Source of the DNA: Flavobacterium sp. UGB4466
GTDB taxonomy: Bacteria > Bacteroidota > Bacteroidia > Flavobacteriales > Flavobacteriaceae
Reading direction: 5' to 3'
DNA: 64,000 nucleotides
Assembly: GCF_903469665.1 (NCBI RefSeq)
Contig: NZ_CAGKLC010000010.1
Span: forward strand, 20,878-84,877
The translations under genes were made by a program, and so were the position numbers. The stretch's first letter is position 1. Each line of letters begins with the position of its first letter. Below the pieces are notes generated by a model. It ran no database searches and had not been told where the DNA came from. It was given only the letters and a program-made list of their open reading frames with translations. Positions 42,471 to 51,204 of this stretch are shown here, one piece after another.

Positions 42471-43397
42471 TCAGAACCATCTTCTTCTTTTGAATAAAAA
42501 CACTCCAACTGATGATAAGACAACAGACACTAAGAGAAGAATCCAAATACCATATTTACTTTCTTCCAGACCATTCGGCACATTCATTCCATACAAACTC
42601 GCTATTAAAGTAGGAATCATCAGAATAATAGAAATCGAAGTCATTTGCTTCATAATGTTATTCATGTTATTAGAAATTACCGAAGCATAAGCATCCATCA
42701 TCCCCGTCAAGATATTGCTGTAAATATTTGCCGTGTCCTGTGCCTGACTTAATTCGATATCAACATCTTCCAGTAAATCCGGGTCAAAATGCTCTCTTTG
42801 GGCTTTTAGATTTTTGATTCTGTGAAATAAAACATCATTCCCTTTTAAGGAAGTAATAAAAAACACCAGACATTTTTCGATCTGTAAAAGCGCCTGTAAT
42901 TCTGCGTTCTTGATCGATTTCTCCAGGTTGTCTTCAGCCAGTTTTATCTTTTGATTGATCTGCTTTAAGTATTTTAGATACCAGACACTTGACGATAGAA
43001 GTAACCTCATCACTAAATCGAAATTGTCTTTGATCACTATATTTTTCCGTCTTGTATATTGAAGAAAATCAGAAACTATCTCGGTTTCATAAAAACTAAT
43101 CGTAACGCAAACATCATCTTTAAAAATCAAACCCAAAGGTATGGTTTGAAAAGGAAGCTTAACATCGTTACTCTTTATAGGAACCCTCATGATAAACAAA
43201 GTCCAGCCGTCTTCAGACTCCATACGGGGTCTTTCGTCGATATCCTCAATATCGTTATAAAAGGCTTCAGGAATCTGAAGTTCTTCCAGTAAGTATTTTT
43301 TTTCTGTTTCTGAAGGAGATTCAATGCTGATCCAGCAGTTTGGAGTCCATTCTTGTATCTCGATTAGTCCGTTGTTGTTTTTGTAAAAGGCTTTCAT
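42471..43397 (-). CDS. corA: CorA-family magnesium/divalent cation transporter
   Basis: The 308-residue protein has a large soluble N-terminal domain, a long stalk helix and two C-terminal membrane helices. The CorA selectivity motif GMN is at residues 270-272 (ASLYGMNVPNG), and the protein ends in a basic FKRRRWF. It forms a pentameric channel in the inner membrane. A stem-loop lies 23 bp upstream of the ATG (43420-43448), and a -7 box TACTTTTG lies at 43513-43506, predicting a leader of about 100 nt. Confidence 0.93.
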   Translation of the reverse strand: MKAFYKNNNGLIEIQEWTPNCWISIESPSETEKKYLLEELQIPEAFYNDIEDIDERPRMESEDGWTLFIMRVPIKSNDVKLPFQTIPLGLIFKDDVCVTISFYETEIVSDFLQYTRRKNIVIKDNFDLVMRLLLSSSVWYLKYLKQINQKIKLAEDNLEKSIKNAELQALLQIEKCLVFFITSLKGNDVLFHRIKNLKAQREHFDPDLLEDVDIELSQAQDTANIYSNILTGMMDAYASVISNNMNNIMKQMTSISIILMIPTLIASLYGMNVPNGLEESKYGIWILLLVSVVLSSVGVFLFKRRRWF

Positions 43398-43419
43398 TTC
43401 AAAATTGCAGGTGTTTAGC

Positions 43420-43448
43420 GTAGCATTTTGAAAAAATTCAAAAGCTAC
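43420..43448 (-). promoter_or_regulatory. Stem-loop in the corA leader
   Basis: GTAGC-A-TTTTGAA pairs with TTCAAAAGCTAC with one bulged base and a 4-nt A loop. It lies between the candidate -7 box (43506-43513) and the corA start. It could be a leader regulatory element, but no known riboswitch is recognised. Confidence 0.4.
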
Positions 43449-43560
43449 TTTAATTAAATACTAACGAATAATAATCGTCCATTGGAGAAGTTTTTTTTAG
43501 TGTTGCAAAAGTATTCTTTATTTTTAAAACGAAAAACTTTAAACTACTAATTAATTATTA

Positions 43561-43597
43561 AAAAACCGCCCTATATAAATTCTACAGGGCGGTTTTT
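43561..43597 (-). terminator. Terminator of the DUF4173/4153-type gene
   Basis: AAAAACCGCCCT (43561-43572) pairs with AGGGCGGTTTTT (43586-43597), 11 bp after the minus-strand stop codon. Confidence 0.9.
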
Positions 43598-43608
43598 ACA
43601 AGTATTTA

Positions 43609-44994
43609 CTACTTTTTTTCTACAAATTCGTAATAAAGTGCTTTTGAAAGAAAAGGATCATCCTTGTGATCTTCTATACGATTCTCTTCCAGATAACCTT
43701 GTCCTTCGCCAACAATATTTATTGTTGAAAAGTAAGCATCGCGGCTCTCATCGTTAAAGTGCAAGTTTCTTAAAAACCAGGGATCAACTCCTTTATTTAC
43801 TGAGACATTATAGTTTGTGATTAGATTTCCCCAATTTACAAAACTGCATAAAAGTATCGTTCCGTAAAAACACCAGACCATTTGGTTAAAAAGGTAAGCG
43901 TTTGTTTTTTGTCTGGTGATTTTTAAAAAGGTAAAAATCAAACCAATTACCGCTAAAATCAGAAAAGCATAAACTCCCAGTCTTTTATAAGTTAAGCCAA
44001 AGAATGACACATATTCTGAATTTTTAATAATGGTACTCACTATTAATACGCCATTTAAAACAATCCATACTTTAGCCAGTTTTTTAAGATGAGCTGCTTT
44101 TTTATCAAAATTAAATCCTCCTTTAAAATAAAACAGTATCACTCCAACCGCCATAATTATTGAAAAGATTACGGCATTCACTCTTTCGTGAGTAGCTGAG
44201 CTAAGTTTAGAGGTCTCGACAGCCTCAAAAAATTGCTCATAATTGTAGGTGATGATAAAAACCAAGAGCATAAAATTTAATAAGACTAATGTAATCTCGC
44301 CGCTTTTTCTTTCAAAGTCCAAATCTAAAAACGAAAATGTATTCTGATTTTTGATTTCGACAACATTACTAAACTCATTGTCTAAAAGTTTATTTTTCTC
44401 GTAACACAGTTCGGGAACCCAATAATTCCAGAAACTAAATGAAATATAAAACCCTAAAACCCCTATTAGAACTACTTCGAAAATATCAAGATCTAAAGTA
44501 TAATCCGTTAATAGAGAGGAGAAATGCTCACTTCCGAACGAATAGGCCGTAAAAAACACGATTAAAAAGACCAACGGAATCACCACATAAGCAATAAGCT
44601 TTTTCGCAAAATTATTATCGATTTTTCTTTCCGGAAGCCATTGACTGAACACAAAAACACGTCCTGCTGAAGCAAATGCATTTAAGAATACAAGAGGAAA
44701 AACCTGAAGTATCTTTAGCTCCGGATCCTGTATTCTAAAATGCAAGAACAAAACAGACATGGAAAGTGCTAAAAATGAAGCAAAATCCCCGTACCAGGCA
44801 AAGGCCAGACACGACAGTACGGATGTAACCACCAAAACCAAATGAGATCGGTCAGTAAACTTATCCTGAAAAAAACAACAAATCAGGCCGATTAACAATA
44901 GTCCAAAAATGGCGAGGTTCACTCCCATTGATTCATGGTAAAAAAGCAGGATAAAGATCAAACTGCAGGCTGGGATAACTAGGTGTTTTTTCAT
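43609..44994 (-). CDS. Polytopic membrane protein, DUF4173/DUF4153-like
   Basis: The 461-residue protein has about eleven hydrophobic helices and a soluble C-terminal tail of about 60 residues. The segment SSATHERVNAVIFSIIMAVGVILFYFKG and LTYKRLGVYAFLILAVIGLIFTF resemble DUF4153/DUF4173 proteins of Bacteroidota. No function is established for the family. An operator-like element at 45095-45116 lies about 100 bp upstream and is shared with the winged-helix/membrane-protein operon, so I infer joint control. Confidence 0.78.
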   Translation of the reverse strand: MKKHLVIPACSLIFILLFYHESMGVNLAIFGLLLIGLICCFFQDKFTDRSHLVLVVTSVLSCLAFAWYGDFASFLALSMSVLFLHFRIQDPELKILQVFPLVFLNAFASAGRVFVFSQWLPERKIDNNFAKKLIAYVVIPLVFLIVFFTAYSFGSEHFSSLLTDYTLDLDIFEVVLIGVLGFYISFSFWNYWVPELCYEKNKLLDNEFSNVVEIKNQNTFSFLDLDFERKSGEITLVLLNFMLLVFIITYNYEQFFEAVETSKLSSATHERVNAVIFSIIMAVGVILFYFKGGFNFDKKAAHLKKLAKVWIVLNGVLIVSTIIKNSEYVSFFGLTYKRLGVYAFLILAVIGLIFTFLKITRQKTNAYLFNQMVWCFYGTILLCSFVNWGNLITNYNVSVNKGVDPWFLRNLHFNDESRDAYFSTINIVGEGQGYLEENRIEDHKDDPFLSKALYYEFVEKK

Positions 44995-45094
44995 TGTTGT
45001 TGAATTTATGTATTAGAAGTCATGTAGATTATCGCCCCTTTTATTGGTTTTCTTTGCAATATTTTTGTGACGATTTTGTTATTTTAAATTTAAA

Positions 45095-45116
45095 AGTACT
45101 TTGTATTTCAAAGTTA
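45095..45116 (-). promoter_or_regulatory. Operator/promoter palindrome upstream of the DUF4173/4153-type gene
   Basis: AGTACTTTG-N5-CAAAGTTA. On the minus strand it contains TAACTTTG, a TAnnTTTG -7 box, embedded in the inverted repeat ACTTTG-N5-CAAAGT. A second copy with the same spacing is at 46061-46082. Confidence 0.65.
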
Positions 45117-45137
45117 TTAGGTAAAAAAATAGAGCTA

Positions 45138-45428
45138 TTACGATTTCATTAATTTTTCGAGAAAAGAAAGGTGTTCTTTGAAAGCCGCACGCCCTCTGGG
45201 AGTTACCTGGTAAGATGTTTTAGGTTTCTTGCCTACAAACTCTTTTTTTACTTCGATATATTCCGCTTTTTCAAGAGCTGACGAATGACTTGCCAGATTT
45301 CCGTCCGTAATATTCAGCAGATTTTTCATTTCAGTAAAATCTACCCATTCGTTGACCATCAAAATGGACATAATACCCAATCTGACACGGCTTTCAAAAT
45401 CTTTATTTAGTTTATCAATAATTCCCAT
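45138..45428 (-). CDS. Small winged-helix transcriptional regulator
   Basis: The 96-residue protein is one winged-helix domain (HTH_34/PadR- or MarR-like): FESRVRLGIMSILMVNEWVDFTEMKNLLNITDGNLASHSSALEKAEYIEVKKEFVGKKPKTSYQVTPRGRAAF. There is no ligand domain. It follows the small membrane protein gene by 8 bp, and the operon's promoter carries an ACTTTG-N5-CAAAGT palindrome, so autoregulation is likely. The same palindrome precedes the DUF4173/4153-type gene. Confidence 0.88.
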   Translation of the reverse strand: MGIIDKLNKDFESRVRLGIMSILMVNEWVDFTEMKNLLNITDGNLASHSSALEKAEYIEVKKEFVGKKPKTSYQVTPRGRAAFKEHLSFLEKLMKS

Positions 45429-45436
45429 CGAATGGA

Positions 45437-46054
45437 TTATTTATATTTTTTGAACATTATTAATCCGTACAAGATATGCAAAATACCAAATCCAATGATC
45501 CAAAAAATCAAACCGTACCCAATAAAAAAAAGAGAAATAAATCCTAAAACCAACTCGCAAAATCCCAAGTACTTAATATCAGAAAAAGTATACTTTTCAG
45601 CATTTATTAAAGCCAGTCCGTAAAAAATTAAAGTAGCCGGTGCAATTAAACCATAAACCTCATGAAAGATCAGCGCCAGACAAAATATACCTCCGGCCAA
45701 TAATGGAACTGTCAGGTTCAAAAGCATATTTTTGGTAGCCGAAGTCCAAATAGGTAAATTATGTTTTCTGCTTTTTCTAACGGTAAAAAACAAACCGAAG
45801 CTAAAAGCAAAAGCTAAAATAATCAAACCTGTAAAGACCAGTTCTGAAACCAGGTTAGCAGAATATTGCTTCTCATAATCTCCACCAAAATATTCGGTCC
45901 CGTTTGCTTTAAACAATTGGTAAACATACAATCCACCAATTAAAGCCGAAAGTCCCGCAAATACTCCTGAAAGGCCGCTTAATGATATAAATCTTGAAGA
46001 ACGCTCCATCATGGAACGAATATGGGCTAAATCTTCTTGGTGCTTCTGATTCAT
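45437..46054 (-). CDS. Small polytopic membrane protein, partner of the winged-helix regulator
   Basis: About 205 residues from the ATG at 46054 (MNQKHQEDLAHIRSMMERSS). The longer in-frame opening to 46147 lies upstream of the promoter and is rejected. A short soluble N-terminus precedes five or six hydrophobic helices. The family is not recognised. Membrane protein plus adjacent small regulator suggests a signalling or self-regulated transport unit; this is an inference from context. Confidence 0.78.
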   Translation of the reverse strand: MNQKHQEDLAHIRSMMERSSRFISLSGLSGVFAGLSALIGGLYVYQLFKANGTEYFGGDYEKQYSANLVSELVFTGLIILAFAFSFGLFFTVRKSRKHNLPIWTSATKNMLLNLTVPLLAGGIFCLALIFHEVYGLIAPATLIFYGLALINAEKYTFSDIKYLGFCELVLGFISLFFIGYGLIFWIIGFGILHILYGLIMFKKYK

Positions 46055-46060
46055 AAATAA

Positions 46061-46103
46061 AGTACTTTGAGATACAAAGTTAAATATTAATTTGAATTGA
46101 CAA
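46061..46103 (-). promoter_or_regulatory. Operator/promoter of the membrane protein-regulator operon
   Basis: AGTACTTTG-N5-CAAAGTTA at 46061-46082. Minus-strand reading gives -33 TTG (46103-46101), an 18-bp spacer and -7 TAACTTTG (46082-46075). The -7 box is half of the inverted repeat, so a bound regulator would block RNA polymerase. The ATG is 7-8 bp beyond the palindrome. Confidence 0.7.
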
Positions 46104-46121
46104 GCTAATTTTTGGAAAAAT

Positions 46122-46214
46122 TTCGCAGAGATGCGCAGAGTTGACACAGAGATACGCGAAGATTTCTATATTGCTCTGTGTAGCTTTGTGTAAACTCTGT
46201 GTGTCTCTGCGGAA
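46122..46214 (+). repeat. CGCAGAG-type hairpin
   Basis: A 22-nt arm ending at 46142 pairs with 46193-46214. All four non-Watson-Crick positions would be G-U pairs in plus-strand RNA. An inner stem ACACAGAG/CTCTGTGT adds to it. Related words (CACAGAGATGCAC) continue to about 46265. It is an intergenic element of the same word-repeat style as the CGCAAAG hairpins. Confidence 0.7.
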
Positions 46215-46319
46215 CAAAAAAAATCCCACGAAGACTCACAAAGCTGGCACAGAGATGCACGGAGTCTTTTATGCATTCTTTTCTAAAAAAAAATCCAAAT
46301 CCCAACTTTATAAAACATG

Positions 46320-46610
46320 GATAGTCCCTATAGGACATTTTTTCTTATTTTTTCTACCGAAATGTGACTTCTAACGGAGTTTATATTGTAGCGAATAAAT
46401 AAACGCTAACAACAACAGATAACTTACCTTTTTTCTGCAGATATGTGACTCCTAGCGGAGTCTATATCGTAGACAATAGGCAATTACAACATAATAGCCA
46501 TTACAGCATTTTTCTACACTAACATTAAACTCTTGAAAGAGCTTATCCATAGGGATCAAATAAAGGTAACACAACAACTAACCTGATTCGTCTTGTCCCG
46601 TAGGGACTAC
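46320..46610. repeat. Cluster of small hairpin elements
   Basis: Two related units of about 40 bp (46356-46400 and 46436-46479), each with TGTGACTnCTAnCGGAGTnTATATnGTAG-type order, occur about 80 bp apart. The second has a perfect GACTCC-TAGC-GGAGTC hairpin (46447-46462). Further small stems are GTCCC-GTA-GGGAC (46595-46607), a GTCCCTATAGGAC copy (46324-46336) and CTCTTGAAAGAG (about 46530). No gene is present. Confidence 0.65.
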
Positions 46611-46649
46611 ACCTTCAGATTCCAACATTAACTTCACCCCATCCAAAAA

Positions 46650-46675
46650 AAAGCCCGTTCTCTCGAACAGGCTTT
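46650..46675 (-). terminator. Terminator of folD
   Basis: AAAGCCCGTTC (46650-46660) pairs with GAACAGGCTTT (46665-46675) with one mismatch; on the minus strand eight T follow. Confidence 0.85.
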
Positions 46676-46699
46676 AATCTAAAATTTATTTCTACACTA

Positions 46700-47584
46700 T
46701 TAATTTTTAGCGCTTCGCATCTTTCTTGCTAAAAGTGTATTTTTCAACAACATTGCAATGGTCATTGGTCCTACTCCACCAGGAACCGGTGTAATAAATG
46801 ATGATTTTTTACTTACTCCGTCGAAATCAACGTCACCTGTAATTACATAACCTTTTGGATGTGAAGCATCTTCTACTCTTGTAATTCCAACATCAATTAC
46901 TACTACCCCATCTTTCACCATGTCGGCTTTTAAGTAATTTGGCACTCCTAATGCCGTGATAATAATATCAGCACTTCTGGTATACTCCTCAATGTTTTGG
47001 GTTCTGCTGTGCGTTAGCGTAACTGTAGAATCTCCCGGATTTCCTTTACGGCTCATTAAAAGACTCATTGGTCGGCCCACGATATGACTTCTGCCAATAA
47101 CAACAGTATGTTTTCCTGCAGTTTCAATATTGTAACGCTCTAACAACTGCATGATTCCAAATGGTGTTGCAGGAATAAAGCTGTCCATCTCTAAAGCCAT
47201 TTTTCCAAAATTCGCAGGATGAAAGCCGTCAACATCTTTGTCCGGATCGATAGCCATCAGAATTTTTTGTTCGCTAATGTGTTTTGGTAAAGGCAATTGT
47301 ACAATAAATCCGTCCAGATTATCGTCTTCATTCAGTTCTTTAATTTTTGCCAGTAGTTCTGTTTCTGTAATTGTTTCGGGTAAACTCACCAAAGTCGAAT
47401 CAAAGCCTATTTGCTGGCAAGATCTCACTTTACTTCCTACGTAAGTTAAACTTGCTCCATCCGTTCCCACGATTACTGCTGCCAAATGAGGTACTTTCCC
47501 TCCGGCATCTTTTATCGATTGAACTTCGGCTGCAATTTCGTTTTTAATGTCTTCAGCTGTTTTTTTACCGTCTAGTAGTTGCAT
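46700..47584 (-). CDS. folD: Bifunctional methylenetetrahydrofolate dehydrogenase/cyclohydrolase
   Basis: The 294-residue enzyme interconverts methylene-, methenyl- and formyl-tetrahydrofolate. Catalytic Lys52 is in YVGSKVRSC, the [10 protein letters not shown] and [10 protein letters not shown] motifs are intact, and the NADP-binding [10 protein letters not shown] and [12 protein letters not shown] follow. Length is normal. It is separated from ffh by a hairpin terminator. Confidence 0.96.
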   Translation of the reverse strand: MQLLDGKKTAEDIKNEIAAEVQSIKDAGGKVPHLAAVIVGTDGASLTYVGSKVRSCQQIGFDSTLVSLPETITETELLAKIKELNEDDNLDGFIVQLPLPKHISEQKILMAIDPDKDVDGFHPANFGKMALEMDSFIPATPFGIMQLLERYNIETAGKHTVVIGRSHIVGRPMSLLMSRKGNPGDSTVTLTHSRTQNIEEYTRSADIIITALGVPNYLKADMVKDGVVVIDVGITRVEDASHPKGYVITGDVDFDGVSKKSSFITPVPGGVGPMTIAMLLKNTLLARKMRSAKN

Positions 47585-47655
47585 TGTTTTATTTTAGTTT
47601 CTGATTTAAAATTTCCGGTTTCACGTTAAAAGCGAAACACCTATTTATATTAATC

Positions 47656-47711
47656 AAAAAAGTTTCAAGTTGTAGTTTCATAACCTGAAACCTTAAACTT
47701 GAAACTTTTTT
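47656..47711 (-). terminator. Nested hairpin terminator of ffh
   Basis: A perfect 16-bp outer stem (47656-47671 with 47696-47711) ends in T6 on either strand and encloses a second stem GTTTCA/TGAAAC. It lies 4 bp after the minus-strand ffh stop. Confidence 0.85.
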
Positions 47712-47714
47712 ATT

Positions 47715-49067
47715 TTATCTCGGCATTCCGCCTGGCATTCCTTTCATTCCGCCCATCATCTTCATCAGATTTTTTCCGCCCGGACCCTGCATCATCTTCA
47801 TCATCTTGCTCATTTGGTCAAACTGCTTCATTAACTGATTTACCTGCTCGACTTTGGTTCCGGAACCTTTAGCGATTCTGGCTTTTCTTTTCACGTCGAT
47901 TATCGAAGGTTTACTTCTTTCTATCGGGGTCATCGAGTGGATGATCGCCTCAATATGTTTAAAAGCATCATCTTCTATCTCTACGTCTTTCATGGCTTTT
48001 GAAGCTCCCGGTATCATTCCGACCAAGTCTTTCATGTTACCCATTTTCTTTACTTGCTGAATTTGCGTAAGGAAATCATCAAAACCAAATTCGTTTTTAG
48101 CGATTTTCTTTTGAAGTTTTCTGGCTTCTTCCTCATCAAATTGCTCCTGTGCTCTCTCTACAAGCGACACAACGTCACCCATACCTAAGATACGCTCAGC
48201 CATACGATCCGGATAGAAAACATCAATTGCTTCCATCTTCTCCCCCGTACCTACAAATTTGATTGGCTTGTTTACAACCGATTTGATCGAAATTGCAGCT
48301 CCACCACGTGTATCACCATCTAATTTTGTTAAAATAACTCCATCAAAATTCAGGATATCATTGAAGGCTTTTGCCGTATTTACAGCATCTTGTCCTGTCA
48401 TAGAATCCACAACAAACAAGGTTTCCTGAGGCTGAATTGCTTTATGAACACGAGCAATTTCGTCCATCATTTCCTGATCTACTGCTAAACGACCAGCTGT
48501 ATCGACAATCACTACGTTAAAACCGTTAGCTTTTGCATGTTTGATTGCGTTTTGAGCAATTTCAACAGGGTTTTTATTTTCCGGCTCTGAATAAACCTCA
48601 ACGCCTATTTGATCTCCCACAACATGTAACTGATTAATCGCCGCAGGACGGTAGATATCACACGCTACTAAAAGTGGTTTTTTATTTTTCTTTGTCTTTA
48701 AGAAATTGGCCAGTTTCCCTGAGAAGGTCGTTTTTCCCGATCCCTGAAGTCCTGACATTAAAATAACAGAAGGATTTCCGGAAAGATTAACACCGGCAAC
48801 ATCACCACCCATCAATTCGGTTAGTTCGTCTTTCACTAACTTCACCAGTAATTGTCCCGGCTGAAGCGTTGTTAAAACGTCCTGACCAATTGCTTTTTCT
48901 TTTACTTTAGTGGTAAAATCTTTAGCAATTTTAAAGTTAACATCGGCATCAAGTAAGGCACGACGAACTTCTTTTAAAGTATCGGCAACGTTTACTTCTG
49001 TAATTTTACCGTGTCCTTTTAATATATGGAAGGCTTTATCTAACTTATCACTTAAATTATCAAACAT
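47715..49067 (-). CDS. ffh: Signal recognition particle protein Ffh
   Basis: The 450-residue GTPase targets nascent membrane proteins. The N domain precedes the G domain with GLQGSGKTTF (106-115), DTAGRLAVD, and TKLDGDTRGGAA. The M domain carries GMIPGASK and the methionine-rich C-terminus (SKMMKMMQGPGG, MGGMPR). A promoter with -33 TTG (49120-49118), a 20-bp spacer and -7 TATCTTTG (49097-49090) fits upstream. Confidence 0.97.
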   Translation of the reverse strand: MFDNLSDKLDKAFHILKGHGKITEVNVADTLKEVRRALLDADVNFKIAKDFTTKVKEKAIGQDVLTTLQPGQLLVKLVKDELTELMGGDVAGVNLSGNPSVILMSGLQGSGKTTFSGKLANFLKTKKNKKPLLVACDIYRPAAINQLHVVGDQIGVEVYSEPENKNPVEIAQNAIKHAKANGFNVVIVDTAGRLAVDQEMMDEIARVHKAIQPQETLFVVDSMTGQDAVNTAKAFNDILNFDGVILTKLDGDTRGGAAISIKSVVNKPIKFVGTGEKMEAIDVFYPDRMAERILGMGDVVSLVERAQEQFDEEEARKLQKKIAKNEFGFDDFLTQIQQVKKMGNMKDLVGMIPGASKAMKDVEIEDDAFKHIEAIIHSMTPIERSKPSIIDVKRKARIAKGSGTKVEQVNQLMKQFDQMSKMMKMMQGPGGKNLMKMMGGMKGMPGGMPR

Positions 49068-49089
49068 ACTTTTTTCTTTATTTGAAGTG

Positions 49090-49120
49090 CAAAGATAATC
49101 TAATTAGGCATTTCAGGCAA
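49090..49120 (-). promoter_or_regulatory. Promoter of ffh
   Basis: Minus-strand TTG (49120-49118), 20-bp spacer, TATCTTTG (49097-49090), then 22 bp to the ATG. This is a good Bacteroidota promoter match. Confidence 0.6.
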
Positions 49121-49141
49121 TTTTTATTTAAAGTTGAAGTA

Positions 49142-49456
49142 CGTTTTGATTTTACCGCAAAGAACGCAAAGTTTTACGCAAAGTTCGCTATGTTTTTTTT
49201 GCACGCAAAGACGCGAAGTCGCAATTTCTTTTCTCGCAGATCTAGCAGATATAGCTGATTTTTTTACATACTTTATCTCAAAAAAATCTACCTAATCTGT
49301 GAGAACAAAAAAGACGCAAAGTTTTTTTGCCACGAATCACACGAATTTTACGAATTTTCCAAACTAACTTTTTTAACTCTCGCAGATTTGGCAGATATCG
49401 CTGATTTTTTTCATACTTAATCTAAGAACAAAGCAGCTGTCTAATCTGCGAAAACA
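49142..49456. repeat. Intergenic word repeats of the CGCAAAG, GCAGAT and GCCACGAA types
   Basis: The gap upstream of ffh holds CGCAAAG words at 9-10 nt spacing (49158-49215), CGCAGATnTnGCAGATAT units at about 49235 and 49380 that are near copies of each other about 145 bp apart, and a half-site of the GCCACGAATCACACGAATT hairpin family (49330-49349). There is no gene. Confidence 0.7.
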
Positions 49457-49458
49457 AA

Positions 49459-49490
49459 AAAGACGCAAAGAATAAAACCTTTGCGTCTTT
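49459..49490 (-). terminator. Terminator of the MBOAT/SGNH operon
   Basis: AAAGACGCAAAG (49459-49470) pairs with CTTTGCGTCTTT (49479-49490), and T6 follows on the minus strand. Its stem is itself made of the CGCAAAG repeat word. Confidence 0.8.
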
Positions 49491-49517
49491 GTAACTTTGT
49501 CCCTTTGCACCTATTTT

Positions 49518-51203
49518 CTAAAACTGGAAGTAAATAAACGGTTGCGAACCGGCAACTGCTGTTGCATAAACGATCCAATATGTAAATCCCAGAATAATTG
49601 CTTTTCCGATCAGAGGCGTTTTATCAAAAACTAATTTCATTTTAGAGGTAACAGCTTCCGGCAAGACATGCCAAACGTATCCGAATAGCATCAATAAAAA
49701 GACATTTTTGTAACCTATTATGATTGCCTGCCAATGTTCCGGCTCAAAAGTCAACTGACCAATATTATTGATAACCTGAAGTGCTGTTTCAAAATCTCTG
49801 GCACGGAAAAATATCCAACAAAAAACAACAAAATGAAAGGTAATGACGATTGAAAAGAATTTCCATAAAAATCCAGAACCTTTGCCCTCTTTTTTTGGAG
49901 GGAAGAATTCCATGAAAATTTTATGAACGGCTAATGCCAATCCGTGTAAGGCTCCCCAAACAATAAACTGTGCTCCGGCTCCATGCCACAACCCTCCTAA
50001 CAACATCGTGGTAAACAAATTGAAATTGGTCACCAAGGTTTGGTTTTTCTTTTTTGAAAGTAAAAAGGTCAGGCAGAAAAGCACTAATGCTCCAATTGCA
50101 ATCCCTAGTGGAATGAAACTCTCGTTTATGTTTGAAATTCCCCAAAGCAATAATCCGAAGAAGAATAAACTTGGGAATAAAAACCCTGCGAATGTTCCTT
50201 CACGATTTCCACCGATCGAGATATACAAAAAGTCTTTCAGCCAGGTGGATAACGAAATATGCCATCTTCTCCAGAAATCAGTGATAGAAGTTGACTTATA
50301 AGGCGTTCTAAAGTTGGCCGGAAGTTTGAATCCTAACAGCAAAGCGATTCCGATTGCCATATCTGAATATCCAGAAAAGTCACAGTAAATTTGAATCGCA
50401 TACCCATAAGATGCCATTAAATTTTCGAACGAGGTATAATTCATCGGGGTGTCAAAAACACGATCAACGAAATTTATAGAGATGTAATTTGAAATTACTG
50501 TTTTCTTAATCAATCCACCAATAATCAAAAACAAAGCATTGTTTACATCTTCTCTGGTCAGGTTTAATTTCTGATAAATCTGAGGTAAAAAATCTTTTGC
50601 TCTAACGATTGGTCCTGCCACCAACTGTGGGAAGAACGAAACGAAGAACAGATATTCGATATAATTTTTGGTTGGTTTAATTTCTTCACGGTAGATTTCA
50701 ATAATATAACTCATCGACTGAAAGGTATAGAATGAAATTCCAACCGGCAGAAAAATATCGTGCAGTTCATAATTTCCATGAAACATATCATTGAAGGTAA
50801 CAATCATGAAGTTCATGTATTTGAAATACCCCAACAATCCCAGATTCAGAATTACACTGATCACCAGATAAATTTTCTTGGTACTGTCTTTTGCTTCTCT
50901 GTAAATGATCTGACTCAGTCCGTAATCAACAACAGACGAAAGTAACAAGAGTAAAAAGTAAATCCCACTTGACTTGTAATAAAAGAAAAGCGAAAAGAGG
51001 ATAACGTATGTTAATCTCAAATAAAATGTTTTGCGTAAAAAGGCATACACAAAATAAAAAACCAGAAATAATCCCAGGAACAAACCGGTATTAAACAGTA
51101 ATTTTTCTTCAGGATTGTATATAAACCAACTTTGAACCTGCTCCGGAGTAATCGCTCCAAAATTCTGAATGAACCAATTATTTATGCTATCTATTGTAAT
51201 CAA
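49518..51203 (-). CDS. MBOAT-family membrane O-acyltransferase
   Basis: The 561-residue polytopic protein resembles AlgI/DltB-type acyltransferases: FLPVGISFYTFQSMSYIIEIYR, PQLVAGPIVRAKDFLPQ, YCDFSGYSDMAIGIALLLGF, DFWRRWHISLSTWLKDFLYI and the catalytic histidine His407 in LGGLWHGAGAQFIVWG. It passes acetyl groups across the membrane for modification of an exported glycan. The start is TTG at 51203, one base after the SGNH gene; no ATG is near. With the two SGNH proteins it forms an O-acetylation cassette. Confidence 0.93.
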   Translation of the reverse strand: MITIDSINNWFIQNFGAITPEQVQSWFIYNPEEKLLFNTGLFLGLFLVFYFVYAFLRKTFYLRLTYVILFSLFFYYKSSGIYFLLLLLSSVVDYGLSQIIYREAKDSTKKIYLVISVILNLGLLGYFKYMNFMIVTFNDMFHGNYELHDIFLPVGISFYTFQSMSYIIEIYREEIKPTKNYIEYLFFVSFFPQLVAGPIVRAKDFLPQIYQKLNLTREDVNNALFLIIGGLIKKTVISNYISINFVDRVFDTPMNYTSFENLMASYGYAIQIYCDFSGYSDMAIGIALLLGFKLPANFRTPYKSTSITDFWRRWHISLSTWLKDFLYISIGGNREGTFAGFLFPSLFFFGLLLWGISNINESFIPLGIAIGALVLFCLTFLLSKKKNQTLVTNFNLFTTMLLGGLWHGAGAQFIVWGALHGLALAVHKIFMEFFPPKKEGKGSGFLWKFFSIVITFHFVVFCWIFFRARDFETALQVINNIGQLTFEPEHWQAIIIGYKNVFLLMLFGYVWHVLPEAVTSKMKLVFDKTPLIGKAIILGFTYWIVYATAVAGSQPFIYFQF

Positions 51204-51204
51204 C

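Noticed and set aside
46055..46147. Longer start for the small membrane protein
   Set aside because: It lies upstream of the promoter/operator at 46061-46103 and runs into the CGCAGAG hairpin.
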